A stretch of DNA of 64,000 bases from Nucisporomicrobium flavum. Its GTDB lineage: Bacteria > Actinomycetota > Actinomycetes > Mycobacteriales > Micromonosporaceae. Position 1 is the stretch's first letter. Every line of letters starts with the position of its first letter. A program made the position numbers and the translations under genes. Positions 27,027-35,364 of this stretch are shown piece by piece. Location of the stretch: the NCBI RefSeq assembly GCF_016464385.1, contig NZ_JADMLH010000010.1:276344-340343 (forward strand). The letters run 5' to 3'. The notes below the pieces were generated by a model. The model made no database searches, was not told the DNA's origin, and worked only from the letters and a program-made list of their open reading frames with translations.

Positions 27027-29537
27027 CTATCCGCGGGCGTGCAGCGCGCGCCGGACGTCGTCGTCGCCGTCGGTGACCACCCGGCGCAGGATCGCCGAGA
27101 GGTCGCCGCGGCCCAGCAGCTCGGCGGCGAGCTCGCGGGTGCGCTCGGCCACCACCACCGACGGGTACGCCGTGACGGCCAGCCGCTCCCCGCTCATGCC
27201 GGTCCGGCGCGCGAGCATTCCCGGCATGTCGGCGAAGTACCGCTCGGCGTACGGCTCGACCAGCGCCAGCTGCTCCGGCTGCCAGAAGCCCTGCGCGGTG
27301 GCCTCGAGGATGCGGTTGGACGCGTCCGGATCCGAGATCACGAACTCCCAGGCGCGCGCCTTCGCCTCCGGGTCGGGCAGCGCCGCGCGGCACCGGGCCG
27401 CCGCCTGCTCGCCCTGGGCGCTGCGGTCGCGCGCCAGCTCGGCCTCGATCCGCTCCGGTCCGGCCGCGCCCAGCACCACCAGGCGCTGCAGGATCAGCCA
27501 GCGCAGGTCGGCGTCCACGGCCACGCCGTCGGGCACGTTCTCGCCGTCGAGCCAGCCCTGCAGGCGGGCCGTGTCGACGCTCGAGCCGATCAACCCGCGC
27601 ACCCCGGCGAGCTGGCGCGAGCTGCCCGGCTCGGCGGCGGCGACCAGCCGGTCGCAGGCCTGCGCGAGCATCTCCAGCGCGGCCGGCCGGGACTCCGGCG
27701 TCGGGTAGCGGTCCACCAGGGCCCGGGTCATCCGCAGCACGTCCTCGACGATGACCACCTCGCGCTCCACCGGCAGCGCGGCCAGCACCAGCGTGACCAG
27801 CTCGGCGACGGGCCGTTCGCCGTCGGTGACGGCGTCCAGCATCCCGCTCCAGAGCACCGCGCGCGCCAGCGAGTCGTCCAGGAGCGGCAGGACCGCGGGC
27901 ACCGCCGCGGCCGACTCCGGGTCGAGCCGGATCTTCGCGTACGCCAAGTCGCCGTCGTTGACGAGCAGCAGGTCGGCGACGGGCTCCCCGGCCAGCTCCG
28001 CGATCACCGTCCGGGCGCCGTCGGTCTCCGGGTCCACGTCGACCTCGATCATCCGGCGCAGGGCCACCGCACCGTCCGCGCCGCGGTCGTAGAGGCCGAG
28101 GCAGAGCTTGTGCGGCCGCAGCACCGGATGCTCGTCCGGCGCCGTCTGCACGAGCGTGACCTGCGCATACCGGCCGTCGCCGGTGCGCTCCACCTCGGCG
28201 CGCAGCGTGTTGACCTGTTCGCGGCGCAGCCACACGTCGGCCCACGCGCCGAGGTCACGGCCGCTGGCCCGGGACACGGCGGCCAGCAGGTCGGCCAGCG
28301 TGGCGTTGCCGTACGCGTGCGCCGCGAAGTGCTCGTTCAGCCCCGCGAGGAACGCCTTGTCCCCCACGTACGCGACGAGCTGGCGGAGCACGGCCGCGCC
28401 CTTCGCATAGGAGATGCCGTCGAAGTTGAGTAGCGCCAGCGCGGTGTCGTCGACGTCGGCCGGCGCGACGGGATGCGTCGAGGGGCGCTGGTCGGCGCGC
28501 ATGCCCCACGCCTTGCGCTGCATCGCGAAGGTCGTCCAGGTCTCGGTGAAGCGGGTGGCCTCGGCGGTGATCCGGGTGCCCAGGTACTCCGCGAACGACT
28601 CGTTGAGCCACAGGTCGTCCCACCACGCCATGGTCACCAGGTCGCCGAACCACTGGTGGGCCATCTCGTGCGCGACGACCATCGCCCGCTGCTCGCGCTG
28701 GCCGTCGGTGACGGCGGAGCGGTAGATGAACTCGTCGCGGAACACGACGATCCCCGGGTTCTCCATCGCGCCGAAGTTGAACTCCGGCACGAACGCCTGC
28801 CCGTAGTGACCGAACGGGTACCGCACCTCGAAGAGCTCGTGGTAGCGGTCCAGGCACTGCTTCGTGACCGTGAACAGCTCGTCCGCCTGCCCGTCGAGGT
28901 GCTCGGCGAGCGCCTGCCGGCAGTAGAGCGCCAGCGGGATGCCGTCGTGCTCGTCGGTCACCGCGTGGTACGGCCCGGCGATCAGCGACACGAAGTACGT
29001 GGCCAGCGGCTTGGTCTGCGCGAACTCCCAGCGCCCGCCGCTCGCCGCACCGGCCCGCTCGCCGTTGGCCGCCACGAGCCAGCCCTCGGGCGCGGTGACC
29101 GCCAGCGTGAACGGCGCCTTGAGGTCCGGCTGGTCGAAGCAGGGGAAGATGCGCCGGGCGCCGTCCAGGAACATGTGCGCGTACAGGTAGACGCGGTCGT
29201 CGGCCGGGTCGACGAAGCGGTGCAAACCCTCGCCGGTGTTCGAGTAGCGCATCTCCGCCTCGACCACCAGCTCGTTGGCGGCGGCGAGCCCGGTCAGCGT
29301 GAGCCGCTCGCCGGCCGACGCGGACGGCTCCAGCGGCGTGCCGTTGAGCGTCGCCGAGATCAGCGAGGCCGGCTCCCACTCGACGAACGTCGAGCCGCCC
29401 GGTTCGGCGGAGAAGGTCAGCACCGTCCGCGACCGGAACGTGTCACCGGGTGCGGTGATGTCCAGGTCGACGGCGTAATCCGTGACGGTGATGGCGGCGG
29501 CCCTCTCGGTGGCCTCGGCGCGGGTCAGGCTCGGCAT
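27027..29537 (-). CDS. pepN: Aminopeptidase N (M1 family)
   Basis: An 836-residue zinc aminopeptidase that removes N-terminal residues from peptides, probably in the cytoplasm, since no signal peptide is seen. The substrate-recognition motif FGAMENPG and the zinc motif VAHEMAHQWFGDLVTM (HExxH, with the third ligand Glu in WLNESFAEY) are intact. A C-terminal ERAP1-like helical domain follows from about residue 500. The length matches actinobacterial PepN. The ATG at 29537 (PSLTRAEATERAA) is the usual family start; a start ten codons earlier is possible. It is divergent from the prepilin gene, with 53 bases between. Confidence 0.97.
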   Translation of the reverse strand: MPSLTRAEATERAAAITVTDYAVDLDITAPGDTFRSRTVLTFSAEPGGSTFVEWEPASLISATLNGTPLEPSASAGERLTLTGLAAANELVVEAEMRYSNTGEGLHRFVDPADDRVYLYAHMFLDGARRIFPCFDQPDLKAPFTLAVTAPEGWLVAANGERAGAASGGRWEFAQTKPLATYFVSLIAGPYHAVTDEHDGIPLALYCRQALAEHLDGQADELFTVTKQCLDRYHELFEVRYPFGHYGQAFVPEFNFGAMENPGIVVFRDEFIYRSAVTDGQREQRAMVVAHEMAHQWFGDLVTMAWWDDLWLNESFAEYLGTRITAEATRFTETWTTFAMQRKAWGMRADQRPSTHPVAPADVDDTALALLNFDGISYAKGAAVLRQLVAYVGDKAFLAGLNEHFAAHAYGNATLADLLAAVSRASGRDLGAWADVWLRREQVNTLRAEVERTGDGRYAQVTLVQTAPDEHPVLRPHKLCLGLYDRGADGAVALRRMIEVDVDPETDGARTVIAELAGEPVADLLLVNDGDLAYAKIRLDPESAAAVPAVLPLLDDSLARAVLWSGMLDAVTDGERPVAELVTLVLAALPVEREVVIVEDVLRMTRALVDRYPTPESRPAALEMLAQACDRLVAAAEPGSSRQLAGVRGLIGSSVDTARLQGWLDGENVPDGVAVDADLRWLILQRLVVLGAAGPERIEAELARDRSAQGEQAAARCRAALPDPEAKARAWEFVISDPDASNRILEATAQGFWQPEQLALVEPYAERYFADMPGMLARRTGMSGERLAVTAYPSVVVAERTRELAAELLGRGDLSAILRRVVTDGDDDVRRALHARG

Positions 29538-29590
29538 GCCGACCATCATGCCCGAGAACATCGTCACGGCTTCTCACAGACTGCTGACCG

Positions 29591-30187
29591 ATGCCGACTG
29601 AGGTGGTCATGCGGCTCAGCAGCGGGCGGCCCGCCGACGACGGGTTCACGATCATCGAGGTGATGGTCGCGCTCGCCCTCATCAGCACGGTGATGGCCGC
29701 GCTCGGCACGTACTTCGTGTCGTCGGCGCGTACGAGTCGCTATCAGGCCCAGATCCAGACCGCGACGCGCCTCGCCCAGAGCGGGATGGAGGCCGCTCGC
29801 GGATTCGGCGGGCCGACCCTGCTCGTCGGGCGCGCGCAGTGCGGCGCCTGCACCGACGTGAGCGGCTTCGACTCCCTGGGCTACCTGTCCGACACCGTGC
29901 GCTGGGACGCGCCCGTGGCCGCCGTGACGGCGACCGTGCCGCTTCCGGACGTCGCGGAGATCACCTCCGTCAACGGCGTCTCCTACTACCGCTACTACTT
30001 CGTCGGACGCTGCTGGCAGGCGTCCGGCGGCGGCCGGTGCGGCGTGAACAACGCGCTGCCCGCGGCGATGGTCCGGCTCGTCGTCGGCGTCGCCTGGCGC
30101 TCCCCCGACTGCCGCCACGCCGTGTGCATCCGCGCCGCCACCTCGCTGTTCAGCGCGGACCCGTCCGACCCGGTGTTCGCGCAGTGA
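29591..30187 (+). CDS. Type IV prepilin-like protein
   Basis: A 198-residue protein with a class III signal: a short charged leader, cleavage between G18 and F19, Glu at +5, and the helix FTIIEVMVALALISTVMAAL. This is what a prepilin peptidase processes. The globular part has paired Cys (AQCGACTD, GRCWQASGGGRCGV, DCRHAVC) that could form disulfides, and a YYRYYF strand. It resembles PilV-like minor pilins. An alternative ATG at 29609 would leave a leader of 12 residues. No pilus ATPase, platform protein or peptidase is in the window, so assembly must use machinery elsewhere. It is coupled to the next gene by a GTGA overlap. Confidence 0.85.
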   Translation: MPTEVVMRLSSGRPADDGFTIIEVMVALALISTVMAALGTYFVSSARTSRYQAQIQTATRLAQSGMEAARGFGGPTLLVGRAQCGACTDVSGFDSLGYLSDTVRWDAPVAAVTATVPLPDVAEITSVNGVSYYRYYFVGRCWQASGGGRCGVNNALPAAMVRLVVGVAWRSPDCRHAVCIRAATSLFSADPSDPVFAQ

Positions 30188-31776
30188 TCCGCCGGGCCGT
30201 CTCCCGGGCCACCGGCGACCGCGGTTCGCTGCCCATGGCGATGCTGCTGATCCTCGTCGGCGTGTCGCTCAGCGGCCTGCTCGCCGCCGCGGTGTCCGCG
30301 CAGATCTCCGGCACCCGCGCGACCGTGCACAGCTCCGAGGCCCTGGACGCGGCACAGTCCGGCATCGACGTCGCCCTGGGCCAGATCCGCCTCGCCGTCA
30401 CCGACGGGGCAGGCGACCCGGCGAAGCTGCCCTGCGGCCCGTTCACCGGCGCGGTCAACACCGCCACCGACCAGTCGTACACCGTCGCCATCTTCTATCT
30501 GCGCACGCAGCCGCCCGCCGGAGACGTCGGCTGGGCGCAGGCCAACAAGATGACGTGCACGGGCAGCCACCTGTCAGGGGCGGAAACCCCCGTCTACGTC
30601 CTGCTCTCGTCGACCGGTCGCGCTCTGGACACCGGAGGAACAACTGCTCCACGTACGGTCACAGCGACGTACACGATGCACAGCACCACCCGCGAGAACG
30701 TCGCCGGCGGACTCGTGCACGTTCTCGGGCAGAACAACCCCGACCTGTGCTTCTCCGCGCCCGGCAAAACGCCGGTGGCCGGTGCGCCGCTGACCCTGCA
30801 GGTGTGCGACAGCAACGACGACCGGCAGAAGTTCGCGTACGTGTCGAACCTGAACCTGGTCCTGGTGGCCTCCCGCGCGGACGGCTCGACAGGCATGTGC
30901 CTGGACGCGGCGCCGGTGCACGGCGAGCAGGTCGTCTTCCGTCCCTGCGCCGACCCGACCGCGGAACAGCAGCAGTGGAGCCTGAACGACCGCGCGAACT
31001 TCGAGGGCACCAAGAACGCCGTGCGCGACCAGCAGTGCTTCCATGTGGTCAGCCCGGGGATCGCCGGGAGCACGATCGTGCTGCACGCGGCCGCCAATGA
31101 CCCGGCCGGCGTCTCGCAGTACGACAAGGCCTGCGGAGACGACTACACCGTCACCCGCAGCTTCCAGCCGGAGGCGGCCGTCGGAACCGGCGGCGCGGGC
31201 GCCAGGAGCAACCAGTTGGTGAACTTCGAGCAGTTCGGCCGCTGCTTCGACGTCTCGGGCAACGACGTGTCCGAGAAGTACATGGTCATCTGGCCGTGCA
31301 AGCAGAGCCCCAACGGCGTCGTGCAGTGGAACCAGGTCTGGCACCTGCCGGCGATCCCGGACGGACACAGCAGCGGTACGGGCGTCATCTGGCTGCACAG
31401 CGACCAGGACAACCGCACCTACTGCCTCAGCAGCCCCGGCTGGCTCAACCCGCCCGGCTACGCCCCGGCGACCGCGTCGTACCCGAAGCTGGTCACCTGC
31501 GACCCGACGGCACCCGCCACCCTCGCGACCACGTGGACGCGCCGCGGTGCCACGGGCGTGTTCGCCACCGCGTACCGGATCGAGACGACGTACGGCGCCC
31601 CGACCGGGACCGCCTGGTGCCTCGCCCCCACCGACACCGCGTACGACTACTGGTACACGGGCAACAAGGACGTCAGCAAAGGCACGCTGGCGGTCTGCGA
31701 CGGCACGCGCGGCCAGAAGTGGAACGCGGACCCGATGGTGCTCAGCTCCGCGGTGAGCGACGTCAGCGAGAAGTGA
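30184..31776 (+). CDS. Pilin-like protein with ricin-type lectin-like C-terminal region
   Basis: A 530-residue protein; the GTG start overlaps the previous stop. Residues 1-45 carry GDRGSLPMAMLLILVGVSLSG and an Ala-rich helix in a PilX-like layout, but the usual GF...E cleavage signature is absent. After a pseudopilin-like stretch (to about residue 165), the rest repeats a pattern of C-F/L-D/S ... V/L-x-x-C ... QxW: CLDAAPVHGEQVVFRPC with AEQQQW, RCFDVSGNDVSEKYM with QVW, and LAVCDGTRGQKW. Three QxW motifs plus a QKF variant fit a ricin B-type beta-trefoil, which binds sugars. A role as a pilus-tip or surface adhesin is an inference. It overlaps the convergent GNAT gene by 14 bases. Confidence 0.75.
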   Translation: MIRRAVSRATGDRGSLPMAMLLILVGVSLSGLLAAAVSAQISGTRATVHSSEALDAAQSGIDVALGQIRLAVTDGAGDPAKLPCGPFTGAVNTATDQSYTVAIFYLRTQPPAGDVGWAQANKMTCTGSHLSGAETPVYVLLSSTGRALDTGGTTAPRTVTATYTMHSTTRENVAGGLVHVLGQNNPDLCFSAPGKTPVAGAPLTLQVCDSNDDRQKFAYVSNLNLVLVASRADGSTGMCLDAAPVHGEQVVFRPCADPTAEQQQWSLNDRANFEGTKNAVRDQQCFHVVSPGIAGSTIVLHAAANDPAGVSQYDKACGDDYTVTRSFQPEAAVGTGGAGARSNQLVNFEQFGRCFDVSGNDVSEKYMVIWPCKQSPNGVVQWNQVWHLPAIPDGHSSGTGVIWLHSDQDNRTYCLSSPGWLNPPGYAPATASYPKLVTCDPTAPATLATTWTRRGATGVFATAYRIETTYGAPTGTAWCLAPTDTAYDYWYTGNKDVSKGTLAVCDGTRGQKWNADPMVLSSAVSDVSEK

Positions 31777-32215
31777 GCGCCAGCGACTTCTCGAAGCACA
31801 CGCTGTACGGATTCCCCACGTACTCCCCGTACACCGGGATCGGCACGTAGCCCGCGGAGCGGTACAGCGCGATGGCCGCCGGCAGGTAGGTGCCGGTCTC
31901 GAGGCGCAGCACCGGCCGGTCCGCCGCGAGCGCCTCCTCCTCGAGCGCCACGATCAGCTGCCGGGCGATGCCCCGCCCCCGGTACGCCGGCCGCACGTAC
32001 ATCCGCTTGAGCTCGGCGGCCCCCGGCTCCAGGGGCTGCCACGCCCCGCACGCCACGACCCGCTGATCGACGATCACGACGAGGTACGACACGTCGTCGT
32101 GCAGCTCGTAGACCTCGTCGTCCGCGCCCTCACCGGCCTCCCCCAGCTCGCGCTGCTGCGCCATGAGCAGCGCGGCGAGCTCGGGATCGGTGGCGGTACG
32201 GGACTCGATCAGCAT
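31763..32215 (-). CDS. GNAT family N-acetyltransferase
   Basis: A 150-residue acetyltransferase. The acetyl-CoA site is RMYVRPAYRGRGIARQLI (RxGxGxA type), followed by LRLETGTYLPAAIALYRSAGYVPI, the conserved LETG...A..LY..GY ending. The N-terminal strands include SYLVVIVDQRVVACGAWQPL. The substrate is unknown; close relatives are annotated as general GNAT proteins. Its 3' end overlaps the lectin-pilin gene by 14 bases in the opposite direction. Confidence 0.9.
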   Translation of the reverse strand: MLIESRTATDPELAALLMAQQRELGEAGEGADDEVYELHDDVSYLVVIVDQRVVACGAWQPLEPGAAELKRMYVRPAYRGRGIARQLIVALEEEALAADRPVLRLETGTYLPAAIALYRSAGYVPIPVYGEYVGNPYSVCFEKSLALTSR

Positions 32216-32234
32216 CCGTACAACCTAGATCGCG

Positions 32235-32268
32235 CCCGTTTCCAGCACGTTGCGCCCATCTGGACGGG
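32235..32268 (-). terminator. Weak hairpin downstream of obgE
   Basis: CCCGT-TT-CCAG (32235-32245) can pair with CTGG-ACGGG (32260-32268), with a two-base internal bulge, just past the obgE stop and before the GNAT start. It is plausible as a terminator for the L21-L27-Obg transcript, but the stem is short. Confidence 0.4.
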
Positions 32269-32274
32269 AGCGGA

Positions 32275-33774
32275 TCACTCGTCGTCCAGGTCGTCGTCGT
32301 CCGTGACGAGAACGGGCTTGGCCGCCATCGAGACCGTCGACACCGTGCCGTCCTCGGACATGTGCAGCAGCTCGTCGTCCGAGCGGATGCGGCGCGACTT
32401 GCGGGCGGCCAGGCGTTCCGCGGCCGAGGCGCGGCCCGTGGCCTCCTCGAGGCGGGCGTCCGTGCCGCGCGGGCCGGAGACGAACTCGCCGGCGTTGGGC
32501 TGCCAGTCGAACTCCTGCTCGGCGATGCGCACCGGGTCGCCGGCCTTGGCGCCCTTCTTCGCCAGCGCCGCCTCGACCCCGACACGCTCGAGCCGGTCGG
32601 ACAGGTAGCCGACGGCCTCGTCGTTGTCGAAGTTCGTCTGGCGGATCCAGCGCTCGACCTGGACGCCCCGGACGACGTACACGCCGTCGGCGTCCTGCTC
32701 GATCGTGAAGCCCTTCTCGTCCACGGCGCGGGGGCGGACCACCGTACGCGTGGGCTCGATGACCGGGGTGGCCAGGCGGTGCGCGGCGACGGCCTCGGCC
32801 AGCGCGTAGGTGAACTCCTTGAGCCCTTCGCGGGTGATCGCGCTCACCTCGAAGACGCGGTAGCCGCGGGCCTCCAGGTCGGGGCGGACCATCTCGGCCA
32901 GGTCCCGCCCGTCCGGGATGTCGATCTTGTTGAGCACCACCATGCGCGGCCGCTCCTCGAGCCCCCCGTACGCGGCCAGCTCCGCCTCGATGGCGTCCAG
33001 GTCGGCGATCGGGTCGCGTTCGATCTCGGGCGCCGCCGCGTCGAGGACGTGGACCAGCACGGAGGTGCGCTCGATGTGCCGCAGGAACTCCAGGCCCAGC
33101 CCCTTGCCGGTGGCCGCGCCCGGGATCAGGCCGGGCACGTCGGCGACCGTGAAGGTCTCCTCACCGGCCTGCACGACGCCCAGGTTCGGCACCAGCGTGG
33201 TGAACGGGTAGTCGGCGATCTTCGGCTTCGCCGCGGAGATGACCGAGATCAGCGAGGACTTGCCGGCCGACGGGAAGCCCACCAGCCCCACCTCGGCGAC
33301 GCTCTTGAGCTCCAGGACCACGTCGAAGCGGTCGCCGGGCTCGCCCAGCTCGGCGAAGCCGGGCACCTTGCGCCGGGTGTTGGCCAGCGACGCGTTGCCG
33401 CGTCCGCCCCGGCCGCCGCGGGCCACGTCGAAGGTGGTGCCCTCCCCGACGAGGTCGGCGAGGACCTCGCCCTCGGGGGTCTGCACGACCGTGCCGTTGG
33501 GCACCTTCAGGACGAGGTTCGCGCCGTTCGCGCCGTCCCGGTTGGCGCCCATGCCGCCGGTGCCGTTCTGCGCCTTGACGTGCGGGCGGAAGTGGAAGTC
33601 GAGCAGCGTGTGCTGCTGCGGGTCGACGACGAGCGTGATGCTGCCGCCGTGGCCGCCGTCGCCGCCGTCGGGCCCGCCCAGGGGCTTGAACTTCTCCCGG
33701 CGCACCGAGACACAGCCGTGGCCGCCGTCACCTGCCTGCAGGTGCAGCACGACCCGGTCGACGAACGTAGCCAC
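32275..33774 (-). CDS. obgE: Obg GTPase
   Basis: A 499-residue essential GTPase for 50S assembly and stress control. The N-terminal glycine-rich Obg fold (VATFVDRVVLHLQAGDGGHG, GGPDGGDGGHGG) is followed by the G domain with GFPSAGKSSL, DVPGLIPGA and NKIDIP. An OCT domain then contains WIRQTNFDNDEAVGYLSDRL, and a 60-residue tail ends in acidic residues. I chose the GTG at 33774, which has GAGGAG upstream and gives the standard VATFVD N-terminus; the longer frame to 34035 is spurious. It is the last gene of the rplU-rpmA-obgE cluster. Confidence 0.97.
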   Translation of the reverse strand: MATFVDRVVLHLQAGDGGHGCVSVRREKFKPLGGPDGGDGGHGGSITLVVDPQQHTLLDFHFRPHVKAQNGTGGMGANRDGANGANLVLKVPNGTVVQTPEGEVLADLVGEGTTFDVARGGRGGRGNASLANTRRKVPGFAELGEPGDRFDVVLELKSVAEVGLVGFPSAGKSSLISVISAAKPKIADYPFTTLVPNLGVVQAGEETFTVADVPGLIPGAATGKGLGLEFLRHIERTSVLVHVLDAAAPEIERDPIADLDAIEAELAAYGGLEERPRMVVLNKIDIPDGRDLAEMVRPDLEARGYRVFEVSAITREGLKEFTYALAEAVAAHRLATPVIEPTRTVVRPRAVDEKGFTIEQDADGVYVVRGVQVERWIRQTNFDNDEAVGYLSDRLERVGVEAALAKKGAKAGDPVRIAEQEFDWQPNAGEFVSGPRGTDARLEEATGRASAAERLAARKSRRIRSDDELLHMSEDGTVSTVSMAAKPVLVTDDDDLDDE

Positions 33775-33794
33775 CTTGCCAACTCCTCGAGGTA

Positions 33795-33807
33795 CGAAAC
33801 AGACCCT
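33795..33807. repeat. Solo 13-base copy of the hairpin-element terminus
   Basis: CGAAACAGACCCT is identical to the inner-facing 13 bases of the right arm end at 22394-22406. It lies 20 bases upstream of the obgE start, next to its ribosome site. No second arm or internal element sequence is visible here, so it is either a remnant or a chance match. Confidence 0.55.
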
Positions 33808-33854
33808 TGTGGCAACGCCCGCAGGGTCGCCCGGCTTCCCGCCGGGGAAACGCC

Positions 33855-33890
33855 AGCGGGCCGCGGACCCCGTAAGGTCCACGACCCGCT
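33855..33890 (-). terminator. Hairpin between rpmA and obgE
   Basis: AGCGGG (33855-33860) pairs with CCCGCT (33885-33890), and an inner stem GGACC (33865-33869) pairs with GGTCC (33876-33880). It lies about 32 bases after the rpmA stop. It may end a short rplU-rpmA transcript or only attenuate, since obgE follows in the same direction. Confidence 0.6.
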
Positions 33891-33922
33891 GCGATGCTGT
33901 CGGCCGCCGCGGCGGCCGGGTC

Positions 33923-34195
33923 TTACTCTGCCGAGGCCGGAGCCGCGACCGGCACGATGCTGATGGTCTTGCGGCCACGCTTGTGACCGAAGAGCACGTT
34001 GCCCGCGGCGAGCGCGAACAGCGTGTCGTCGCCACCGCGGCCGACCAGGTCGCCCGGGTGGAACTTCGTGCCGCGCTGCCGGACGATGATCTCGCCTGCG
34101 TTCACCAGCTGGCCGCCGAACCGCTTGACACCGAGCCGCTGGGCGGCGGAGTCACGGCCGTTCCGAGAGCTGGATGCACCCTTTTTGTGAGCCAT
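33923..34195 (-). CDS. rpmA: 50S ribosomal protein L27
   Basis: A 90-residue protein whose N-terminus reaches the peptidyl transferase centre. It begins MAHKKGASSSRNGRDS and continues QRLGVKRFGGQLVNAG, QRGTKFHPGDLVGRG and VLFGHK, all diagnostic. There is no Firmicutes-type cleavable N-terminal extension. It lies 12 bases downstream of rplU, so the two share a transcript. Confidence 0.99.
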   Translation of the reverse strand: MAHKKGASSSRNGRDSAAQRLGVKRFGGQLVNAGEIIVRQRGTKFHPGDLVGRGGDDTLFALAAGNVLFGHKRGRKTISIVPVAAPASAE

Positions 34196-34207
34196 GGCGG
34201 TTCGTCC

Positions 34208-34522
34208 CTACTTCCCGCTGGAGATGCCGGTCACCTTGACGCGGGTCAGCGGCTGACGGTGACCCTGGCGCTTGTGGTAGCCGGTCTTGTTCTTGAACTT
34301 GTGGATCCGGATCTTCGGACCCTTGGTGTGCTCGGCGATCTCGCCGGACACCGTCACGTTGGCAAGCTTGGCCGCATCGGTCACCAGGTTGTCACCGTCG
34401 ACGAGGAGGACCGCGGCGAGCGTCAGCGAGTCGCCGGGCACACCCGCGAGCTTCTCGACCTCGATCACGTCGCCCTCGGCAACCTTGTACTGCTTGCCGC
34501 CGGTCTTGACGATCGCGTACAT
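34208..34522 (-). CDS. rplU: 50S ribosomal protein L21
   Basis: A 104-residue 23S rRNA-binding protein: MYAIVKTGGKQYKVAEGDVIEVEKL at the start, and GPKIRIHKFKNKTGYHKRQGHRQ near the end (seen as the KIRIHKFKNKTGYHKRQGH block). The length is typical. It leads the rplU-rpmA-obgE cluster. The 196 bases upstream hold no gene and should contain the promoter and 5' leader, but I cannot identify a certain control structure in them. Confidence 0.99.
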   Translation of the reverse strand: MYAIVKTGGKQYKVAEGDVIEVEKLAGVPGDSLTLAAVLLVDGDNLVTDAAKLANVTVSGEIAEHTKGPKIRIHKFKNKTGYHKRQGHRQPLTRVKVTGISSGK

Positions 34523-34718
34523 GGGACGCGGACTCCCTGAGACTTACGCAGCGAAGATCGCTGCTTGGCGGATGAAACTCGGTCCCGGCCCCGCAGCTCA
34601 CTGTCACGACCAACTACTGTCAGGCAGTCACTGCGTCACGCACGGGAACATGGCGCCACGAAAATGCGCCGTCAGAAAGAGTACTTCATGAGACTGCCGC
34701 TTCCCAAACCGGGGAGCG

Positions 34719-35246
34719 TCAGTCGGTCCCGCAGGCCTTCGACAGCGTCTCCTGCAGGCCGTCCAGCTTCTCGGCGTCGAGCTTGCGCACGTCGCCCTTG
34801 AGCGCCGACACCTGCTTGCTCATCGCGCCCAGGGCCTTCTTCAGCTGCGGCTCCGAAGCCAGCTTCGCCATGTCGCCCAGGGCGAAGGAGTAGTTCTCCA
34901 CGTCCCGGGTGGTCTTCGCCTTGGCGGCGGCGACCGCGGCCTTGTCCTGCGCCGACTCGGCGTCGATCAGCAGCTTGAGGTCCTGGGCGAAGTTCTTCGC
35001 GGCGTCACCGCCGGTCTTCGCGGCCTGGTCGCAGATCGCCTTCGTGTTGCCCTTGAGCGCCGCGTCACCCTTGCCGGCCGCCGACGAGCGGGGTGCCGGT
35101 GCGCTGCTCCCGCCGGACGTGGGCGTGCCCGCCGGGACGGAAGCCGCCGGCGTCGCCGCGGCCGGGGTGTCGGCGGACTTGTCGGTCGAGCAGGCGCCGA
35201 GCAGCAGGGCGCTGCTCAGGACCGCCGCGCACAGAACGCGTCGCAT
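34719..35246 (-). CDS. Putative helical lipoprotein
   Basis: A 175-residue exported protein with signal peptide MRRVLCAAVLSSALLLGAC; LGAC is the lipobox with Cys at residue 19. An Ala/Pro/Ser/Thr linker follows (about 20-60), then a helix-rich domain with KAICDQAAKTGGDAAKNFAQDL, AVAAAKAKTTRDVENYSFAL and MSKQVSALKGDVRKLDAEKL. The domain has one conserved-looking Cys in ICDQ and one in KACGTD at the end. No known function is recognised. It separates rplU from the RNase E/G gene. The ATG at 35246 is chosen because it gives a complete signal peptide. Confidence 0.82.
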   Translation of the reverse strand: MRRVLCAAVLSSALLLGACSTDKSADTPAAATPAASVPAGTPTSGGSSAPAPRSSAAGKGDAALKGNTKAICDQAAKTGGDAAKNFAQDLKLLIDAESAQDKAAVAAAKAKTTRDVENYSFALGDMAKLASEPQLKKALGAMSKQVSALKGDVRKLDAEKLDGLQETLSKACGTD

Positions 35247-35313
35247 GATGCTCCTACAGGGGATGAGCGAGGGGATCACGAGACTAGCCGACATAGATCA
35301 TCCGACATGGAGC

Positions 35314-35349
35314 GGGCGGCCCCAGCAGCACGTTCTGCCAGGACCGCCC
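35314..35349 (-). terminator. Possible terminator after the RNase E/G gene
   Basis: GGGCGG (35314-35319) pairs with CCGCCC (35344-35349), with a partly paired interior, 16 bases after the RNase gene stop. The stem is short, and on the minus strand it is not followed by a T run. Confidence 0.4.
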
Positions 35350-35364
35350 GGAAAACCACACTTC

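Noticed and set aside
33775..34035. Longer obgE start upstream at 34035
   Set aside because: It would run through the rpmA gene end and the intergenic hairpin; the GTG at 33774 has a good ribosome site and gives the standard N-terminus.
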